In this document: positions 42,099-51,575 of the stretch, in pieces | Numbering within the stretch: the first letter of the stretch is position 1 | Layout of the letters: every line of letters begins with the position of its first letter | Assembly (NCBI GenBank): GCA_013099015.1 | Contig: CP039998.1 | Span: 248,001-312,000, forward strand | Reading direction: 5' to 3' | DNA length: 64,000 nt | Source of the DNA: Candidatus Saccharibacteria bacterium oral taxon 488 | GTDB taxonomy: Bacteria; Patescibacteriota; Saccharimonadia; Saccharimonadales; Saccharimonadaceae | Position numbers and translations under genes: made by a program | The notes under the pieces: generated by a model | Databases searched by the model: none | Seen by the model: the letters and a program-made list of their open reading frames with translations, nothing else | Told to the model about the DNA's origin: nothing

Positions 42099-42572
42099 TT
42101 AGAAGTTGCACTCTGGCACACCGCCAAACCAGCCGTTCTGCATATTGCGGCCAGTGCGGCAGGTGGTGCCATCCGAGAGCGGTACCTTTATGGCGTAGCG
42201 GGTCGGCACGACGCTGGAAGCGTGGGTCGTGTCAGTGGCTGCGAGATACCAATAATCGCGGCCTTCGTGGTCTTTCGGTAGCTGCTTGATGTAGCGTGGA
42301 ATGAGGAGTGCGCCGAGCTCACCACCATTACAAATTTTCATATTAGCGGTGTTATAAATGGCACAGGCGCCCGTTGGCCACGGGTATTCGCCATTATCCG
42401 AGCGATATTTCTCGATTGCCTCTTTGAGCATCGAGATATTTGACTTGGTCTCATTGTCGCGAGCGGTGTTATAGGCATTGCGCCACACGAGGCCACCCAG
42501 CGTGGCGAGAATCGCGATGACCACGATGATGATAATAACTTCGACGATAGTAAAGCCATGCTGCTTATGCAT
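42099..42572 (-). CDS. Type IV prepilin-like protein
   Basis: A 157-residue prepilin. The class III signal is GFTIVEVIIIIVVIAILA, where a prepilin peptidase should cut after Gly7 and methylate Phe. The hydrophobic N-terminal helix is followed by a globular head with four cysteines (TGACAIYN, KICNGG, TTCRTG, PECNF) suited to two disulfides. It resembles GspG/PilA-type major or minor pilins, used for twitching, adhesion or DNA uptake. No assembly genes are adjacent. The ATG is 6 nt after TACAAT. Confidence 0.9.
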   Translation of the reverse strand: MHKQHGFTIVEVIIIIVVIAILATLGGLVWRNAYNTARDNETKSNISMLKEAIEKYRSDNGEYPWPTGACAIYNTANMKICNGGELGALLIPRYIKQLPKDHEGRDYWYLAATDTTHASSVVPTRYAIKVPLSDGTTCRTGRNMQNGWFGGVPECNF

Positions 42573-42651
42573 ATGATGATTGTAGCGCGTTTTGGGCCCG
42601 ATCGCAAGGCTGGTAATTGCGTGATTATTATGCTACACTAATCCTTGGTAT

Positions 42652-42726
42652 TGGGCCGTCGCCAAGTGGTAAGGCACCAGGTTTTGGTCCTGGCATTCGG
42701 GGGTTCGAATCCCTCCGGCCCAGCCA
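42652..42726 (+). tRNA. tRNA-Gln (TTG)
   Basis: A complete cloverleaf: acceptor TGGGCCG (42652-42658) pairs with CGGCCCA (42716-42722), discriminator G, and encoded CCA at 42724-42726. The anticodon stem CCAGG / CCTGG encloses the loop TTTTGGT with anticodon TTG at 42684-42686. The T arm has GGTTCGAATCC. It is preceded by an extended -10, TGCTACACT. This is the only tRNA in the window. Confidence 0.97.
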
Positions 42727-42850
42727 TTTACGAGTGAAATCGTAAAAATGATTCAAGCAAAGACACGTAATTATTCTAATTATTCTAAATTCCCTCTTGT
42801 TTCCGGTTCAATCGACGTCGTGTATTGTTATGCCGGCTACCACGTCGTTT

Positions 42851-43252
42851 CTATATATAAAACTGATCTATATTGGCCGACAATGTCGAGTCAAGTTCAA
42901 CCTGCTCTAGCTCATTGGCCCCAATATACCGCAGCTCGCTGACATCTGTCGTGGTTGTGGGTGGCGACACGAGGCGAACCTGGTAGGCGATGATAAGCAC
43001 CGGGGTGTCGAACTTTTTGCTCCATGTTGGGATGATGATTGGCGCTGCGCTTGTAATTTCTATCTCAGCTCCCAGCTCTTCTCGGCACTCACGCCGCAAG
43101 GCCTCGGCTATGCCCTCGCCGTGCTCCAGCCCGCCACCGGGTAAATCCCACGTATCGCTCCTCTCGCGGACGAATAGTAACTTTCCGTCATCATAAATCA
43201 GTCCCTTGACTGACACGCGGTAGGCGGCTCGGATATGTTTGAGTTTAGGCAT
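42851..43252 (-). CDS. Nudix hydrolase
   Basis: A 133-residue Nudix enzyme with a complete Nudix box: G, five residues, E, seven residues, then RECREELGA (GLEHGEGIAEALRRECREE), preceded by the DLPGGG strand. Likely a housecleaning or MutT-type pyrophosphohydrolase; substrate unknown. The start at 43252 is chosen because GGAGGA lies 7 nt upstream. It overlaps the end of the P-type ATPase gene by 8 nt, so the two are co-transcribed. Confidence 0.9.
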   Translation of the reverse strand: MPKLKHIRAAYRVSVKGLIYDDGKLLFVRERSDTWDLPGGGLEHGEGIAEALRRECREELGAEIEITSAAPIIIPTWSKKFDTPVLIIAYQVRLVSPPTTTTDVSELRYIGANELEQVELDSTLSANIDQFYI

Positions 43253-45755
43253 GGTCATTCCTCCTACTTCGCCACTTGTGTATTTCGCAGGTGGTGATCG
43301 GGATGATGAATGAGGCCAGGCCGATGAGTGCGCCGTGCCAGAAGTTGATCGGCGTGATGTGAAGGATTGTGCCAAGTGGGCCGAAGAAGACGAGCAGCTG
43401 TAACATGATCGACAAGCTGATACCGGCGTAAAAACTGGCGTTCATGACCTTGAGGCGGGTGAAGATCGATTCACTGTCGGAGCGGGCGTTGAAGGCGTTG
43501 GCCCACTGGCTGACCACCAGCGAGATAAAGGCCAGTGTTTGCGCGTAATCGTGTCCGTAATGCTTCTCGAAAAAGATATAGACAGCCAGTGCGATGACTG
43601 ACATGGTGGCAGCGACGATGACCATACGCCAGATCATTTGGTGGCTGAGAATCGGTGCGTCGGGGCGCTCTGGCGGGCGGTTCATGGCCTGCTTTTCGCC
43701 TGGCTCCAGGCCAAGCGGAATGACCATCGAGGTGTCGGTCACCAGATTAACCCAGAGGATTTGCACTGGCTCTAGCGGCGTCTTGATGCCGATGAGCAGC
43801 GCGCCGAGCATAGTGATCAGCTCGCCAGTATTAGTCGACAGCAGATAAAACAGCATGCGGCGAATGTTGGCGATGATGGTGCGGCCCTCGCGCATGGCGT
43901 CGATGATGGTCTTGAAATTATCGTTGAGCAGGATGATATCGCCAGCGTCTTTGGCGATGTGCGAGCCTGAGCCCATAGCCACGCCGACATGGGCGTTGGT
44001 CAGCGCCGGCACGTCATTGACGCCGTCGCCAGTCATGGCGGTGATGTGATGCTTTTTGAGAATGGTCAGCAGACGGTATTTTTGCTCGGGGATGACGCGG
44101 GAGAAGACTTTGGTTTTGGTGACGATGGCGTCCAGCTGATCATCGGACAGCTTGGCCATGTTACGGCAATCGAACACTTCGTCGCGGCTCTCGACCATGC
44201 CAAGTTCCCGGCCAATCTGATAGGCCGTCTCGAAATGATCGCCAGTGATCATCCGCACCGACACGCCCGCCTTCAGGGCGGCCCGGATAGCTCGCGGCGC
44301 CTCTGGTCGCAGCACGTCAGCCACGGCCACGAAGCCAGCAAGTGTCAGGCGCTGCTTGCCGAGCTGATCAAAGCTATCAATTGCCTCATCCAGCTCGCCT
44401 GTCGCCAGCCCGATCACCCGGTAGCCGCGGGCGGTCATCTCATCAAGCATCTGCTGGGCGCGTTTTTTGGTGTGGGCCGACACACGGCACGCTGCCAGGA
44501 TGGCTTCGGGCGCACCCTTGACATACAAGCGAAACTGCCGGCCGTGATGCCAGATGGTGGCGGACATGGCGTGGGCTTGACTAAATGGCAGGTCGCGAAC
44601 TGGCGCGTGGCGCGGGCTGGCGCTCTGCTTGCGGGCGTATTCATTGAGGGCGATATCCAGCGGATCGTGGCTCTTGGCGTGAGCGCGGTTGACCACCAGC
44701 CCGATGATGTGGTCAATGTTCTCTGTCGCCTCGTCCGGCGTCCACGTTTGCTGAACGGTCAGCTTGTTCTTGGTCAGTGTGCCCGTCTTGTCGGTGGCGA
44801 TGGTGGTGATGACGCCGATAGTCTCAATGGCGCGCATCTGATGCACCAGCGCTTTTTTGGCGGCCATCCGCCGCATCCCTAAGACCAGCACCACAGAAAT
44901 TGCAATTGGCAAGCTTTCCGGCACGGCACTCACCGCTAGGGCCATAACAAAGCGCAGACTCTCTAGTACATCCATGCCGCGCAGCAAGCTCAGCCCAAAG
45001 GCGACGAGGGCGATGGCCGAGACGGCGGCGATGACTCTGGTGATCAGGGTGTCGATTTTTCGCTGGACTGGGCTTTGGGTTGATTCGCGCCTGGAGAGCA
45101 TGGCGAGATTACCGAACTCGGTCTGATTGCCGGTGGCAACGACCACGCCGGTGCCGGTGCCGCTGACGACGAATGAGCCCTGAAACAGCATGTTGGTTTG
45201 CTCGTACATTTCTTTATTGCCAGTGAGTGCGTCGGTTTGTTTGGAGATTGGCAGTGATTCGCCGGTCAGCTGTGCCTCGTCCACCCGCAAATTGGCGCTA
45301 CGGATGAGGCGGATGTCGGCGGGGACTTTCTCGCCCTCAGCCAGCGAGACGACGTCGCCCGGAACCAGCTGGCTGGCGTCGACGCGCGTGGTACGATTAA
45401 CGCGGTGAACGTCGACTTTTTGGGCGTCGTGGCGGGACAGGCTGCGCAGCACGCGGTCGGTTGAGAAGCGCTGAATGTAGAAAATAACGGCCGAGATGGC
45501 GGCGATGACGAAGATGATGATGGCGTCAATTGCTTCTCCGTGCCAGAGGCTGATGATGGCGGCGATGAGCAGGACGAGCATAAAGATATCGAGAAATGGC
45601 TCGAGGATGATGCGCCAGAGCGGTTCGGATTGGACTTTGATGATGTTGAGGCCGTAGCGTTTTTGGCGGCGCTGGACTTCGGCCGCACTCAGGCCGCTAC
45701 TCGAGGAACCCAGTCGCCGCAGTGCCTCGTCGCTTGATGATTGATAAAAATGCAT
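43245..45755 (-). CDS. P-type Ca2+-transporting ATPase
   Basis: An 836-residue P2-type ATPase of the PMR1/SERCA-like group. Domains: N-terminal cation-ATPase domain; actuator loop TGES (LTGESLPISK, about residue 166); transmembrane PESLP (about residue 284); phosphorylation site DKTGTLTKN (about residue 317); hinge motif TGDGVNDVPAL; C-terminal helices with NLVTDT. PESLP in helix 4 fits Ca2+ (or Mn2+) rather than Na+/K+. It should export Ca2+. The ATG is 6 nt from TATAAT, so leaderless. Confidence 0.93.
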   Translation of the reverse strand: MHFYQSSSDEALRRLGSSSSGLSAAEVQRRQKRYGLNIIKVQSEPLWRIILEPFLDIFMLVLLIAAIISLWHGEAIDAIIIFVIAAISAVIFYIQRFSTDRVLRSLSRHDAQKVDVHRVNRTTRVDASQLVPGDVVSLAEGEKVPADIRLIRSANLRVDEAQLTGESLPISKQTDALTGNKEMYEQTNMLFQGSFVVSGTGTGVVVATGNQTEFGNLAMLSRRESTQSPVQRKIDTLITRVIAAVSAIALVAFGLSLLRGMDVLESLRFVMALAVSAVPESLPIAISVVLVLGMRRMAAKKALVHQMRAIETIGVITTIATDKTGTLTKNKLTVQQTWTPDEATENIDHIIGLVVNRAHAKSHDPLDIALNEYARKQSASPRHAPVRDLPFSQAHAMSATIWHHGRQFRLYVKGAPEAILAACRVSAHTKKRAQQMLDEMTARGYRVIGLATGELDEAIDSFDQLGKQRLTLAGFVAVADVLRPEAPRAIRAALKAGVSVRMITGDHFETAYQIGRELGMVESRDEVFDCRNMAKLSDDQLDAIVTKTKVFSRVIPEQKYRLLTILKKHHITAMTGDGVNDVPALTNAHVGVAMGSGSHIAKDAGDIILLNDNFKTIIDAMREGRTIIANIRRMLFYLLSTNTGELITMLGALLIGIKTPLEPVQILWVNLVTDTSMVIPLGLEPGEKQAMNRPPERPDAPILSHQMIWRMVIVAATMSVIALAVYIFFEKHYGHDYAQTLAFISLVVSQWANAFNARSDSESIFTRLKVMNASFYAGISLSIMLQLLVFFGPLGTILHITPINFWHGALIGLASFIIPITTCEIHKWRSRRNDHA

Positions 45756-45880
45756 ATGGTTATTATAGCGTGAAGTGTGGTTTGGAGGAAATTTGAGGTT
45801 CGGGACGTAGCTTGAAATAGTAGGTAGTCATTGTACCCGGTATAGCTGAGGTCGCTATTCTGCGACAGTTAATTACAGGC

Positions 45881-45916
45881 AAAAAGGTGCGCCTCCGGCT
45901 TCTGCCTCGCGCACCT
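45881..45916 (-). terminator. Minus-strand terminator
   Basis: An 8-bp perfect stem (AGGTGCGC / GCGCACCT) which, read leftward, is followed by TTTT. It lies downstream of the truncated ABC-gene copy and may be the original terminator of that operon. Confidence 0.7.
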
Positions 45917-46011
45917 CTTGCTTGAGATGGGGGTTGCATGAGTTGATCATCGTCAGTCGATTCGGTCGCTCCACGTACCGTAAGTGACGTGGGCCGCACC
46001 AGGCCTGACGC

Positions 46012-46087
46012 TATGCCCGTAGCTTCTTATCCTTCAATTTCAGCACCACATCCGCTTCTTTAGCCAGCTGCCTGCTGTGAGTGACGA
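46012..46087 (-). pseudogene. Duplicated 3' end of ABC ATPase gene
   Basis: Read leftward this encodes the last 24 residues of a LolD-like ATPase ([17 protein letters not shown] then KDKKLRA) and its stop. It matches the end of the intact ATPase gene (48101-48177): about 60 of 67 aligned bases are identical, the differences are all transitions, and the protein differs mainly by conservative Lys/Arg changes. Similarity ends abruptly at 46087, 18 bp past the stop of the OLD-family gene. It is a relic left when that gene was inserted. Confidence 0.85.
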
Positions 46088-46105
46088 CTCTATTACTTAT
46101 AATTA

Positions 46106-47995
46106 TCAATGCGTCGAATCGCCATCTTTATCTGCGATTAAATCTATGATTTTACGAATCTCCTTTGCTTTGTCGTCATCGCTGTCTAGAAAATTATCCA
46201 TATTATTTTCACAAAAATCAATTACATGATCAATTCCTTTTTCCTTTCCAGTATACTGTTCGATGGCTCCTTTCTTCAGATAAAACTCGTCGGATGAATA
46301 TCTTGACTCTATTTGCTGGTCTAGGTCAGGGTGGTCTCTTCTATATTTGATAATTCTGGCTTCTCCAGTATTTCTGAATGACACGGTGGAATTATAAAAA
46401 TCTTTTCCTGTAGCATCTAAGTCTTTAATGACATATACCTTTAGCCCGAAAGATTCAAAGAAGGACTTAAATGACGGTATGCTATCTTTGCCGCGTGTTT
46501 CGTATATAGAGATGTCTTGGCTAAGCTCTGGCTGCAATCTTTTTACGGCATCTCTAAAGAAATATTCATCATCTTGACCTTCAATCAGAAGTACTTTATC
46601 TAAGAATAATACTCGCGCTGCTTGCGTATTATTTAGTATTTTTATAAGGCCCTTCTGATCTTCTGCTATTTCAGGTGTATGTACCACAGAATTACGCTCT
46701 TCATTTAGAGAGAACCGTTTTATGTATTTTATCGTGTCGTCACTTATGAAGCCCTCGGAATGTGTTACAAGAATGCACTGAATTTTTTGTTCTTTTGCTA
46801 AGTCTTTAAGTATTTTTAGATATTTAGATTGGAACTGATAGTGTAAATGAATCTCTGGCTCATCAATAATAATAAGACCACCATTTACATCATCCCGACC
46901 GTACGCCTCAAATATCAAGTGTATAATCGATTTTTGTCCAGCGCTAAGACTGTTTATGTCACCCAGCTCTCGGTCATTTTTTATATCACGGAATCTAAAT
47001 TCGTACGACCACGTTCGTATATTTGTCGGTTTTATAGAAAGCTTTAGATTTAATAATTTGAGCCTTTCATTTATATTCGTAATCAGCGGCAAGCTGTTTA
47101 TAGCGACAGTGGCGTCGTCGATATTTTTACCTTCCTGTATTAGTCTAAGGTGTTTTTCACCAAGTTTTAGTTTTATAAAATTAAATATAGCAGGCTCGCC
47201 TGATGGTCGCTCGTTAATACTAGAGGGGACTAGGCGATTTTTTGCATTCTTTAGCGTGTTATCTAAAGGATCACTGCCAGTATATAAAGACGTTTGAGAG
47301 TCAAAATTACTGTAGTCACGGAAAGCTGATAGCATAGAAAAAGTACTTCCAAGCGGTTCTATTATATCATCTGTATTTTCTTGGTTATGTATATCGATAG
47401 CTTCATTAATTGCATGATAATATTCTAGATAAAACTGTACGTGTTCTGGCACTGAATTAGCGTAGATGATCTCATACGTAGCGCCTGCTTCGTATTTAGT
47501 GTGCTGAAATATAATATTTATGTCAACATTTACATCTCTGTCTAAGGCGGAAAACTTAGGTATTTTTATAGTTGAGTAACTGTTAAGAATCTTTTCTATA
47601 CGACTATGGTTGTTTACGATATGGTCGATATTATCTCTGTCAATATCATCAAGTGTGATTGATATTCTTACATTTTGCTGCTCTTTCTCTGAATTCCAAT
47701 TAGGCTGAAGTCTAAGACCTAATGTTCTATTGGAGTAACTATCATCAACTTCAACTGTAGCTTGTTTGCTATGTGTGACATATGAAGGATTATCATTATA
47801 TCTGCTAGTTATACGCTTAAATAAAGCTCTCGTAAAGACAAAATTCATAGTCTCTAAAACTGTTGACTTACCAGATCCGTTTTCTCCAATAATAATATTA
47901 AGATCTGGATTGAATTCAATCTTAAAAGCATTGTTTATATCCTCCTCATATTTGAAGCTCAGGATATTCGATAATTGTAAATAGTTAACTCTCAT
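46106..47995 (-). CDS. OLD-family ATPase-TOPRIM nuclease
   Basis: A 629-residue protein with an ABC/SMC-like ATPase (Walker A IIGENGSGKST at about residues 36-46; signature SLSAGQKS; Walker B GLIIIDEPEIHLHYQ) followed by a C-terminal TOPRIM domain (LLIEGQDDEYFF near 470 and IKDLDATGKD near 525). OLD proteins are nucleases linked to phage exclusion; GajA of Gabija belongs here, but no UvrD-like GajB is adjacent. The gene is much more AT-rich than its neighbours and is bracketed by a duplicated ABC-gene end, both signs of transfer. TATAAT lies 10 nt before the ATG. Confidence 0.88.
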   Translation of the reverse strand: MRVNYLQLSNILSFKYEEDINNAFKIEFNPDLNIIIGENGSGKSTVLETMNFVFTRALFKRITSRYNDNPSYVTHSKQATVEVDDSYSNRTLGLRLQPNWNSEKEQQNVRISITLDDIDRDNIDHIVNNHSRIEKILNSYSTIKIPKFSALDRDVNVDINIIFQHTKYEAGATYEIIYANSVPEHVQFYLEYYHAINEAIDIHNQENTDDIIEPLGSTFSMLSAFRDYSNFDSQTSLYTGSDPLDNTLKNAKNRLVPSSINERPSGEPAIFNFIKLKLGEKHLRLIQEGKNIDDATVAINSLPLITNINERLKLLNLKLSIKPTNIRTWSYEFRFRDIKNDRELGDINSLSAGQKSIIHLIFEAYGRDDVNGGLIIIDEPEIHLHYQFQSKYLKILKDLAKEQKIQCILVTHSEGFISDDTIKYIKRFSLNEERNSVVHTPEIAEDQKGLIKILNNTQAARVLFLDKVLLIEGQDDEYFFRDAVKRLQPELSQDISIYETRGKDSIPSFKSFFESFGLKVYVIKDLDATGKDFYNSTVSFRNTGEARIIKYRRDHPDLDQQIESRYSSDEFYLKKGAIEQYTGKEKGIDHVIDFCENNMDNFLDSDDDKAKEIRKIIDLIADKDGDSTH

Positions 47996-48044
47996 GATGT
48001 TAATTATTATACACTCACCAACTTTATTTAGGGGTTCGGAACTA

Positions 48045-48072
48045 TAAAAATATAGCTCTTTCGAGCTATATT
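48045..48072 (-). terminator. Terminator of ABC operon
   Basis: A 10-bp perfect stem (AATATAGCTC / GAGCTATATT) with a 3-nt loop, followed leftward by a T run. It sits between the ABC ATPase stop and the OLD gene promoter. Confidence 0.8.
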
Positions 48073-48100
48073 AAAAACGTGTATTTTTTGGAAGCTATTT

Positions 48101-48730
48101 TTACGCTTTCAGTTTCTTATCCTTCAATTTCAACACCACATCCGCCTCTTTGGCTAGCTGCTTGCTGTGGGTGACGACGATGACACATTTGTCGTTTTCG
48201 TGAGCGGCCCGGCGCAGGATGTCGATGATGTCGGCGGCGGTGGTTTCGTCCAGGTTACCAGTTGGCTCGTCTGCCAAGATAATCGGTGCGGAGGACACCA
48301 ACGCCCGGCCGATCGCTACGCGCTGCTGCTGTCCGCCAGAAAGTTTCATGACATTACGGTGAATGTGATCGTCATCCAGACCCATGGCATGCAACGTTTC
48401 GTTGGTGGCCTTGGAATTAACTAACTTCAAGTTTTCCAGCGGCGTCAGATAATCGATCAGGTTATAATTCTGAAACACCAGCGAGATATTGTGTTTACGA
48501 TGACGCGAGTAACCTTGCTCAGCGATGTCTTCGTCGTCGAACAAAATCTGCCCGCCAGTCGGTGTGTCTAGCCCCGCTAGCAGTCCCAGCAGTGTCGATT
48601 TACCGGCGCCAGAACTACCGACGATGGCGTAGAACTTGCCTTTTTCAAATTGATAATTGATGCCGTTGAGCACATTGCTAGTGCCGTCAGCGTATGAGTA
48701 AATGATATCGCGTAAAGTAAGTAATGACAT
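48101..48730 (-). CDS. ABC transporter ATPase (MacB/LolD type)
   Basis: A 209-residue ATPase: Walker [10 protein letters not shown] (about residues 37-45), Q-loop FQNYN, signature LSGGQQQR, Walker [13 protein letters not shown], and the switch VTHS. It pairs with the two FtsX-like permeases encoded just upstream (8-nt gap), giving a MacB/BceAB-type exporter or mechanotransmission complex. The family handles antimicrobial peptides, lipoproteins or cell-wall hydrolase control. Its 3' end is duplicated at 46012-46087. Confidence 0.93.
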   Translation of the reverse strand: MSLLTLRDIIYSYADGTSNVLNGINYQFEKGKFYAIVGSSGAGKSTLLGLLAGLDTPTGGQILFDDEDIAEQGYSRHRKHNISLVFQNYNLIDYLTPLENLKLVNSKATNETLHAMGLDDDHIHRNVMKLSGGQQQRVAIGRALVSSAPIILADEPTGNLDETTAADIIDILRRAAHENDKCVIVVTHSKQLAKEADVVLKLKDKKLKA

Positions 48731-48738
48731 GATAACTC

Positions 48739-49980
48739 CTAACTTAATTTTGCTAAAATTTGCTTTGGTGATTGGCGCATGATTGGCGCGGTGGCAGCGA
48801 TGGCTGATAGCAGAACGACTACGTAGCCGAAAGCTAAAGCCTGCAGATAGGTCGCCACTGGCGCAGCTTGCACCACGGTTTTTTCTACGCGCTGGTTTTG
48901 GTCGGTTTGCGCCGTGAGAGCGGTAGAAATTTGCGATGAGGCAATCGAGCCGATGGCGAGTGCGAGCACCGAGCTCACGAAAGCGATGATGGCGAGTTCC
49001 GCCAAGAGTTGCCCGATAATCTGCCGCTTCGACGTGCCGATGGATAGCAAGATGCCGATTTCATGCAAGCGACCGCGCACCCAGAACACCAGCACCAGTG
49101 ACAACACCGCCAATCCTGCCGCGGCTGCGCCGATGGTGGCAATCGTCAAGATGTTTTGAATGCCAGCGATGTTTTGGAGAACGCCGGCGAATACCGCCCC
49201 GTTGTCAGTCAGGCTAAATTTTTGCCAGTCGATGTTTGGTAAGCTTTTGACGCGGTCCGTTAACGACTTCAGCTGATGTGGATTTTCGGCGAAATATGTC
49301 GCCCGCGTCAACTGCTGGCTACCTATCAGCTGCTGCGCCGCAGCCAAGTTGGTGATGAGATGATTCTCCGCCATGTCGGACTGCAAGACCGCTGGCTTTT
49401 CGCCTTTGCCGCTGAAGATTCCTGCGACAGTCACCGTTACTCGCCGGCCGTCTTTGGTAATGTCCAGCTTGTCGCCTGGCTTGATGTTATTTTTCTCGGC
49501 GAAGGTTTTGTGAATGAGGGCCGCGTTTTGGTCGCGCTCGGTCAAGTGCTTGCCCTGCTCCAGTTGGTAGAACCGACCGGTGAACTCGCCGAGCAGATCG
49601 CTCTGTGTCACACCCGTTACTTTAGCCTCGCCAGCGATTCCAGAATCCAGCTGTACACCGCTGCCTGCCGTGTCGATCAATTGTTTGCCTGGCAGTCCCG
49701 CGGTAGTTTCTGATTGGAAATTATGTGCTTTGACCTTATCTAGGCGCTGCACCTGTCGTGCCGTCTCCATCGGCACCTCGCCCGAAGGTTGCTTGCTGGC
49801 GATGCTAAAGCCGGCACGGATATTACGCTCGACCGATTGCTTCAGCTGTGCCATCGTTTGCTGCACTGTCAGCGTACCGATCAGCAGCGTGAAAATCAGC
49901 GTCATGATCAGGGCGATGGTCAGGCTGCGACGCCGTTTGCGCGCCACAGCCGTCCAGGCTCGTTTGATAATCGTCATCAT
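48739..49980 (-). CDS. FtsX-like ABC permease
   Basis: A 413-residue permease with a transmembrane helix near the N-terminus (about residues 18-40), a large extracytoplasmic domain (about 45-265) and three C-terminal helices forming the FtsX domain (about 280-300, 330-350, 385-405). This is the MacB/LolC topology. Second gene of the operon, 6 nt after the first permease; AGGGG precedes the paired ATG codons. Confidence 0.88.
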   Translation of the reverse strand: MMTIIKRAWTAVARKRRRSLTIALIMTLIFTLLIGTLTVQQTMAQLKQSVERNIRAGFSIASKQPSGEVPMETARQVQRLDKVKAHNFQSETTAGLPGKQLIDTAGSGVQLDSGIAGEAKVTGVTQSDLLGEFTGRFYQLEQGKHLTERDQNAALIHKTFAEKNNIKPGDKLDITKDGRRVTVTVAGIFSGKGEKPAVLQSDMAENHLITNLAAAQQLIGSQQLTRATYFAENPHQLKSLTDRVKSLPNIDWQKFSLTDNGAVFAGVLQNIAGIQNILTIATIGAAAAGLAVLSLVLVFWVRGRLHEIGILLSIGTSKRQIIGQLLAELAIIAFVSSVLALAIGSIASSQISTALTAQTDQNQRVEKTVVQAAPVATYLQALAFGYVVVLLSAIAATAPIMRQSPKQILAKLS

Positions 49981-49986
49981 TTGCCC

Positions 49987-51369
49987 CTAGTCCACTTCGG
50001 TTAGTAATTCTTTTGGCGTTGACTGGGTAATCGGTCGAGAGGCCAAGAGCACCGCAACGATAATCACCGCCAGTCCAGCGCCCCACACCGCCAGCAGATC
50101 CGTCGGCTGCACACCAACCGTCACCTTGTCCAGCGTCCGCGATGACGTCACCGAGTCAGCGTCAGCACCAAGCGACGCACCGTTCAAGGAACTGCCCGCT
50201 TGACGCGTGGCATTCTGCGCTGCCTGCGACACCACGTGATCGCCCATTTGCTGGGCAATTAGCCCGGCGGTAAAGTACGACGCACCGAAGCTCAACACCG
50301 CGATCATCACCAGCTCAGCGATATATTGCAACACAATCTTTGACTGCGGCACGCCCGTCGCCAAGAGCACGCCCGCTTCGCGCTTGCGCTCATTCATCCA
50401 CAAATACAGCACCATGCCAATCACTGCGACACTGACCAGCGCCGTCGCCCACAACATGCCGTCGATCAGACCGTACACGCCGTTTACCGCGCCAGTCACG
50501 CCGGCTAGTTCCTGGCTATTCTTATTCAATTGATACTTTTGCCAATTGACCGGCAATTTATTTGCTCGCGCCATCACCTCATCCAGCTGCTTAGTGCCTT
50601 TGGTGAAGAACGTGGCATCTTGGTAAATCTCATTTTGCTCGGTATAGGCATTCAGCTGGCGAGTTGTCGTAAGGTCAGTCAGGAACAAATTCTCGAACAA
50701 CTCCACCTGATAGGTCGCCTGCTTTGGGTTTTTGCCGTTAAATATACCGACGATTTCTACTTCAACCTCGTCCTTGGACGGATGCTCGTTGTCGGTGTCG
50801 TATTGATTGGCCTTTAACTTAATTTTACTGCCAAGCTTCAGGTTGTTGGCCTTGGCGAAATCTTCGTGCACCAAAATCTTGTGCGAATCGTTCTCGGTGA
50901 TGTGCCGGCCAGCGATGAGCTTGAGCGACTCAGCGCGGAACTTTTTCTCGGACTCAGATTTATTAACACCGATGATGGTGGCGGCGTTGCCAAACTGTTT
51001 GTCTTTATCGGCATCATAGCCGCTGCCGCCACTCGGTAGTGGCACCAGTTTGGTATTGATAAAATCGACCGTGGCGTTCTGGCGTTTGACATAGTCCGTC
51101 ACGCCTTCCAGATTCTTCACTGCGTCGATGTCTTTGTTCGACACCGTTCCCGAACCGCGGGCTGTTCCCGGATTGGTGCGCGGATTATTGCCCAGCGTGA
51201 AGCCGGCCTTGAGCGTTTTGTCTAGCGACTGCGCCGCCGCGTCGGTCGAATGCTTGATGGCAAATCCACTCAGCATAATCGTCGACATACATAGCAAAAT
51301 CGCCAGCAAAATCAGCGTTTTGAGTTTTTTCCTGGTGATATACAACCAGGCACGTTGCAAAAATGACAT
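49987..51369 (-). CDS. FtsX-like ABC permease
   Basis: A 460-residue permease of the same topology: N-terminal helix (about residues 16-36), extracytoplasmic domain rich in Lys, Asn and Asp, then three helices with an FtsX domain. It is first in a three-gene operon with the paralogous permease and the ATPase, so the pump is a heterodimer. The ATG has AAAGGAG six bases upstream. The promoter carries tandem 11-bp repeats typical of OmpR-family response regulator sites. Confidence 0.88.
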   Translation of the reverse strand: MSFLQRAWLYITRKKLKTLILLAILLCMSTIMLSGFAIKHSTDAAAQSLDKTLKAGFTLGNNPRTNPGTARGSGTVSNKDIDAVKNLEGVTDYVKRQNATVDFINTKLVPLPSGGSGYDADKDKQFGNAATIIGVNKSESEKKFRAESLKLIAGRHITENDSHKILVHEDFAKANNLKLGSKIKLKANQYDTDNEHPSKDEVEVEIVGIFNGKNPKQATYQVELFENLFLTDLTTTRQLNAYTEQNEIYQDATFFTKGTKQLDEVMARANKLPVNWQKYQLNKNSQELAGVTGAVNGVYGLIDGMLWATALVSVAVIGMVLYLWMNERKREAGVLLATGVPQSKIVLQYIAELVMIAVLSFGASYFTAGLIAQQMGDHVVSQAAQNATRQAGSSLNGASLGADADSVTSSRTLDKVTVGVQPTDLLAVWGAGLAVIIVAVLLASRPITQSTPKELLTEVD

Positions 51370-51394
51370 AGATCTCCTTTCTTGGTTCTATGTC

Positions 51395-51438
51395 AGTGTA
51401 GCAAGGGTATGTGAAGGGAATGTGAAATGGGTGATGAA
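51395..51438 (-). promoter_or_regulatory. ABC operon promoter with tandem 11-bp repeats
   Basis: On the minus strand an extended -10 (TGCTACACT; -10 at 51400-51395) is preceded by TTCACATACCC (51415-51405) and TTCACATTCCC (51426-51416), perfectly adjacent 11-mers, and a weaker TTCATCACCCA (51438-51428). They replace a recognisable -35, as expected for activation by an OmpR/PhoB-type regulator. Confidence 0.65.
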
Positions 51439-51575
51439 ATCGCAACGGATTATTTTTCACTAATCAAGAGATGAGGACAAAAATGTACATTTAACACTTT
51501 AGAAATACTTATTCTGTCGTTATACTTTAGGACAAAATGTCTTAATAGATGACGACATTTTTAGGTTGTGATTAC

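Noticed and set aside
46106..47995. Complete Gabija system
   Set aside because: A GajA-like OLD protein is present, but no UvrD-like GajB gene is adjacent on either side.
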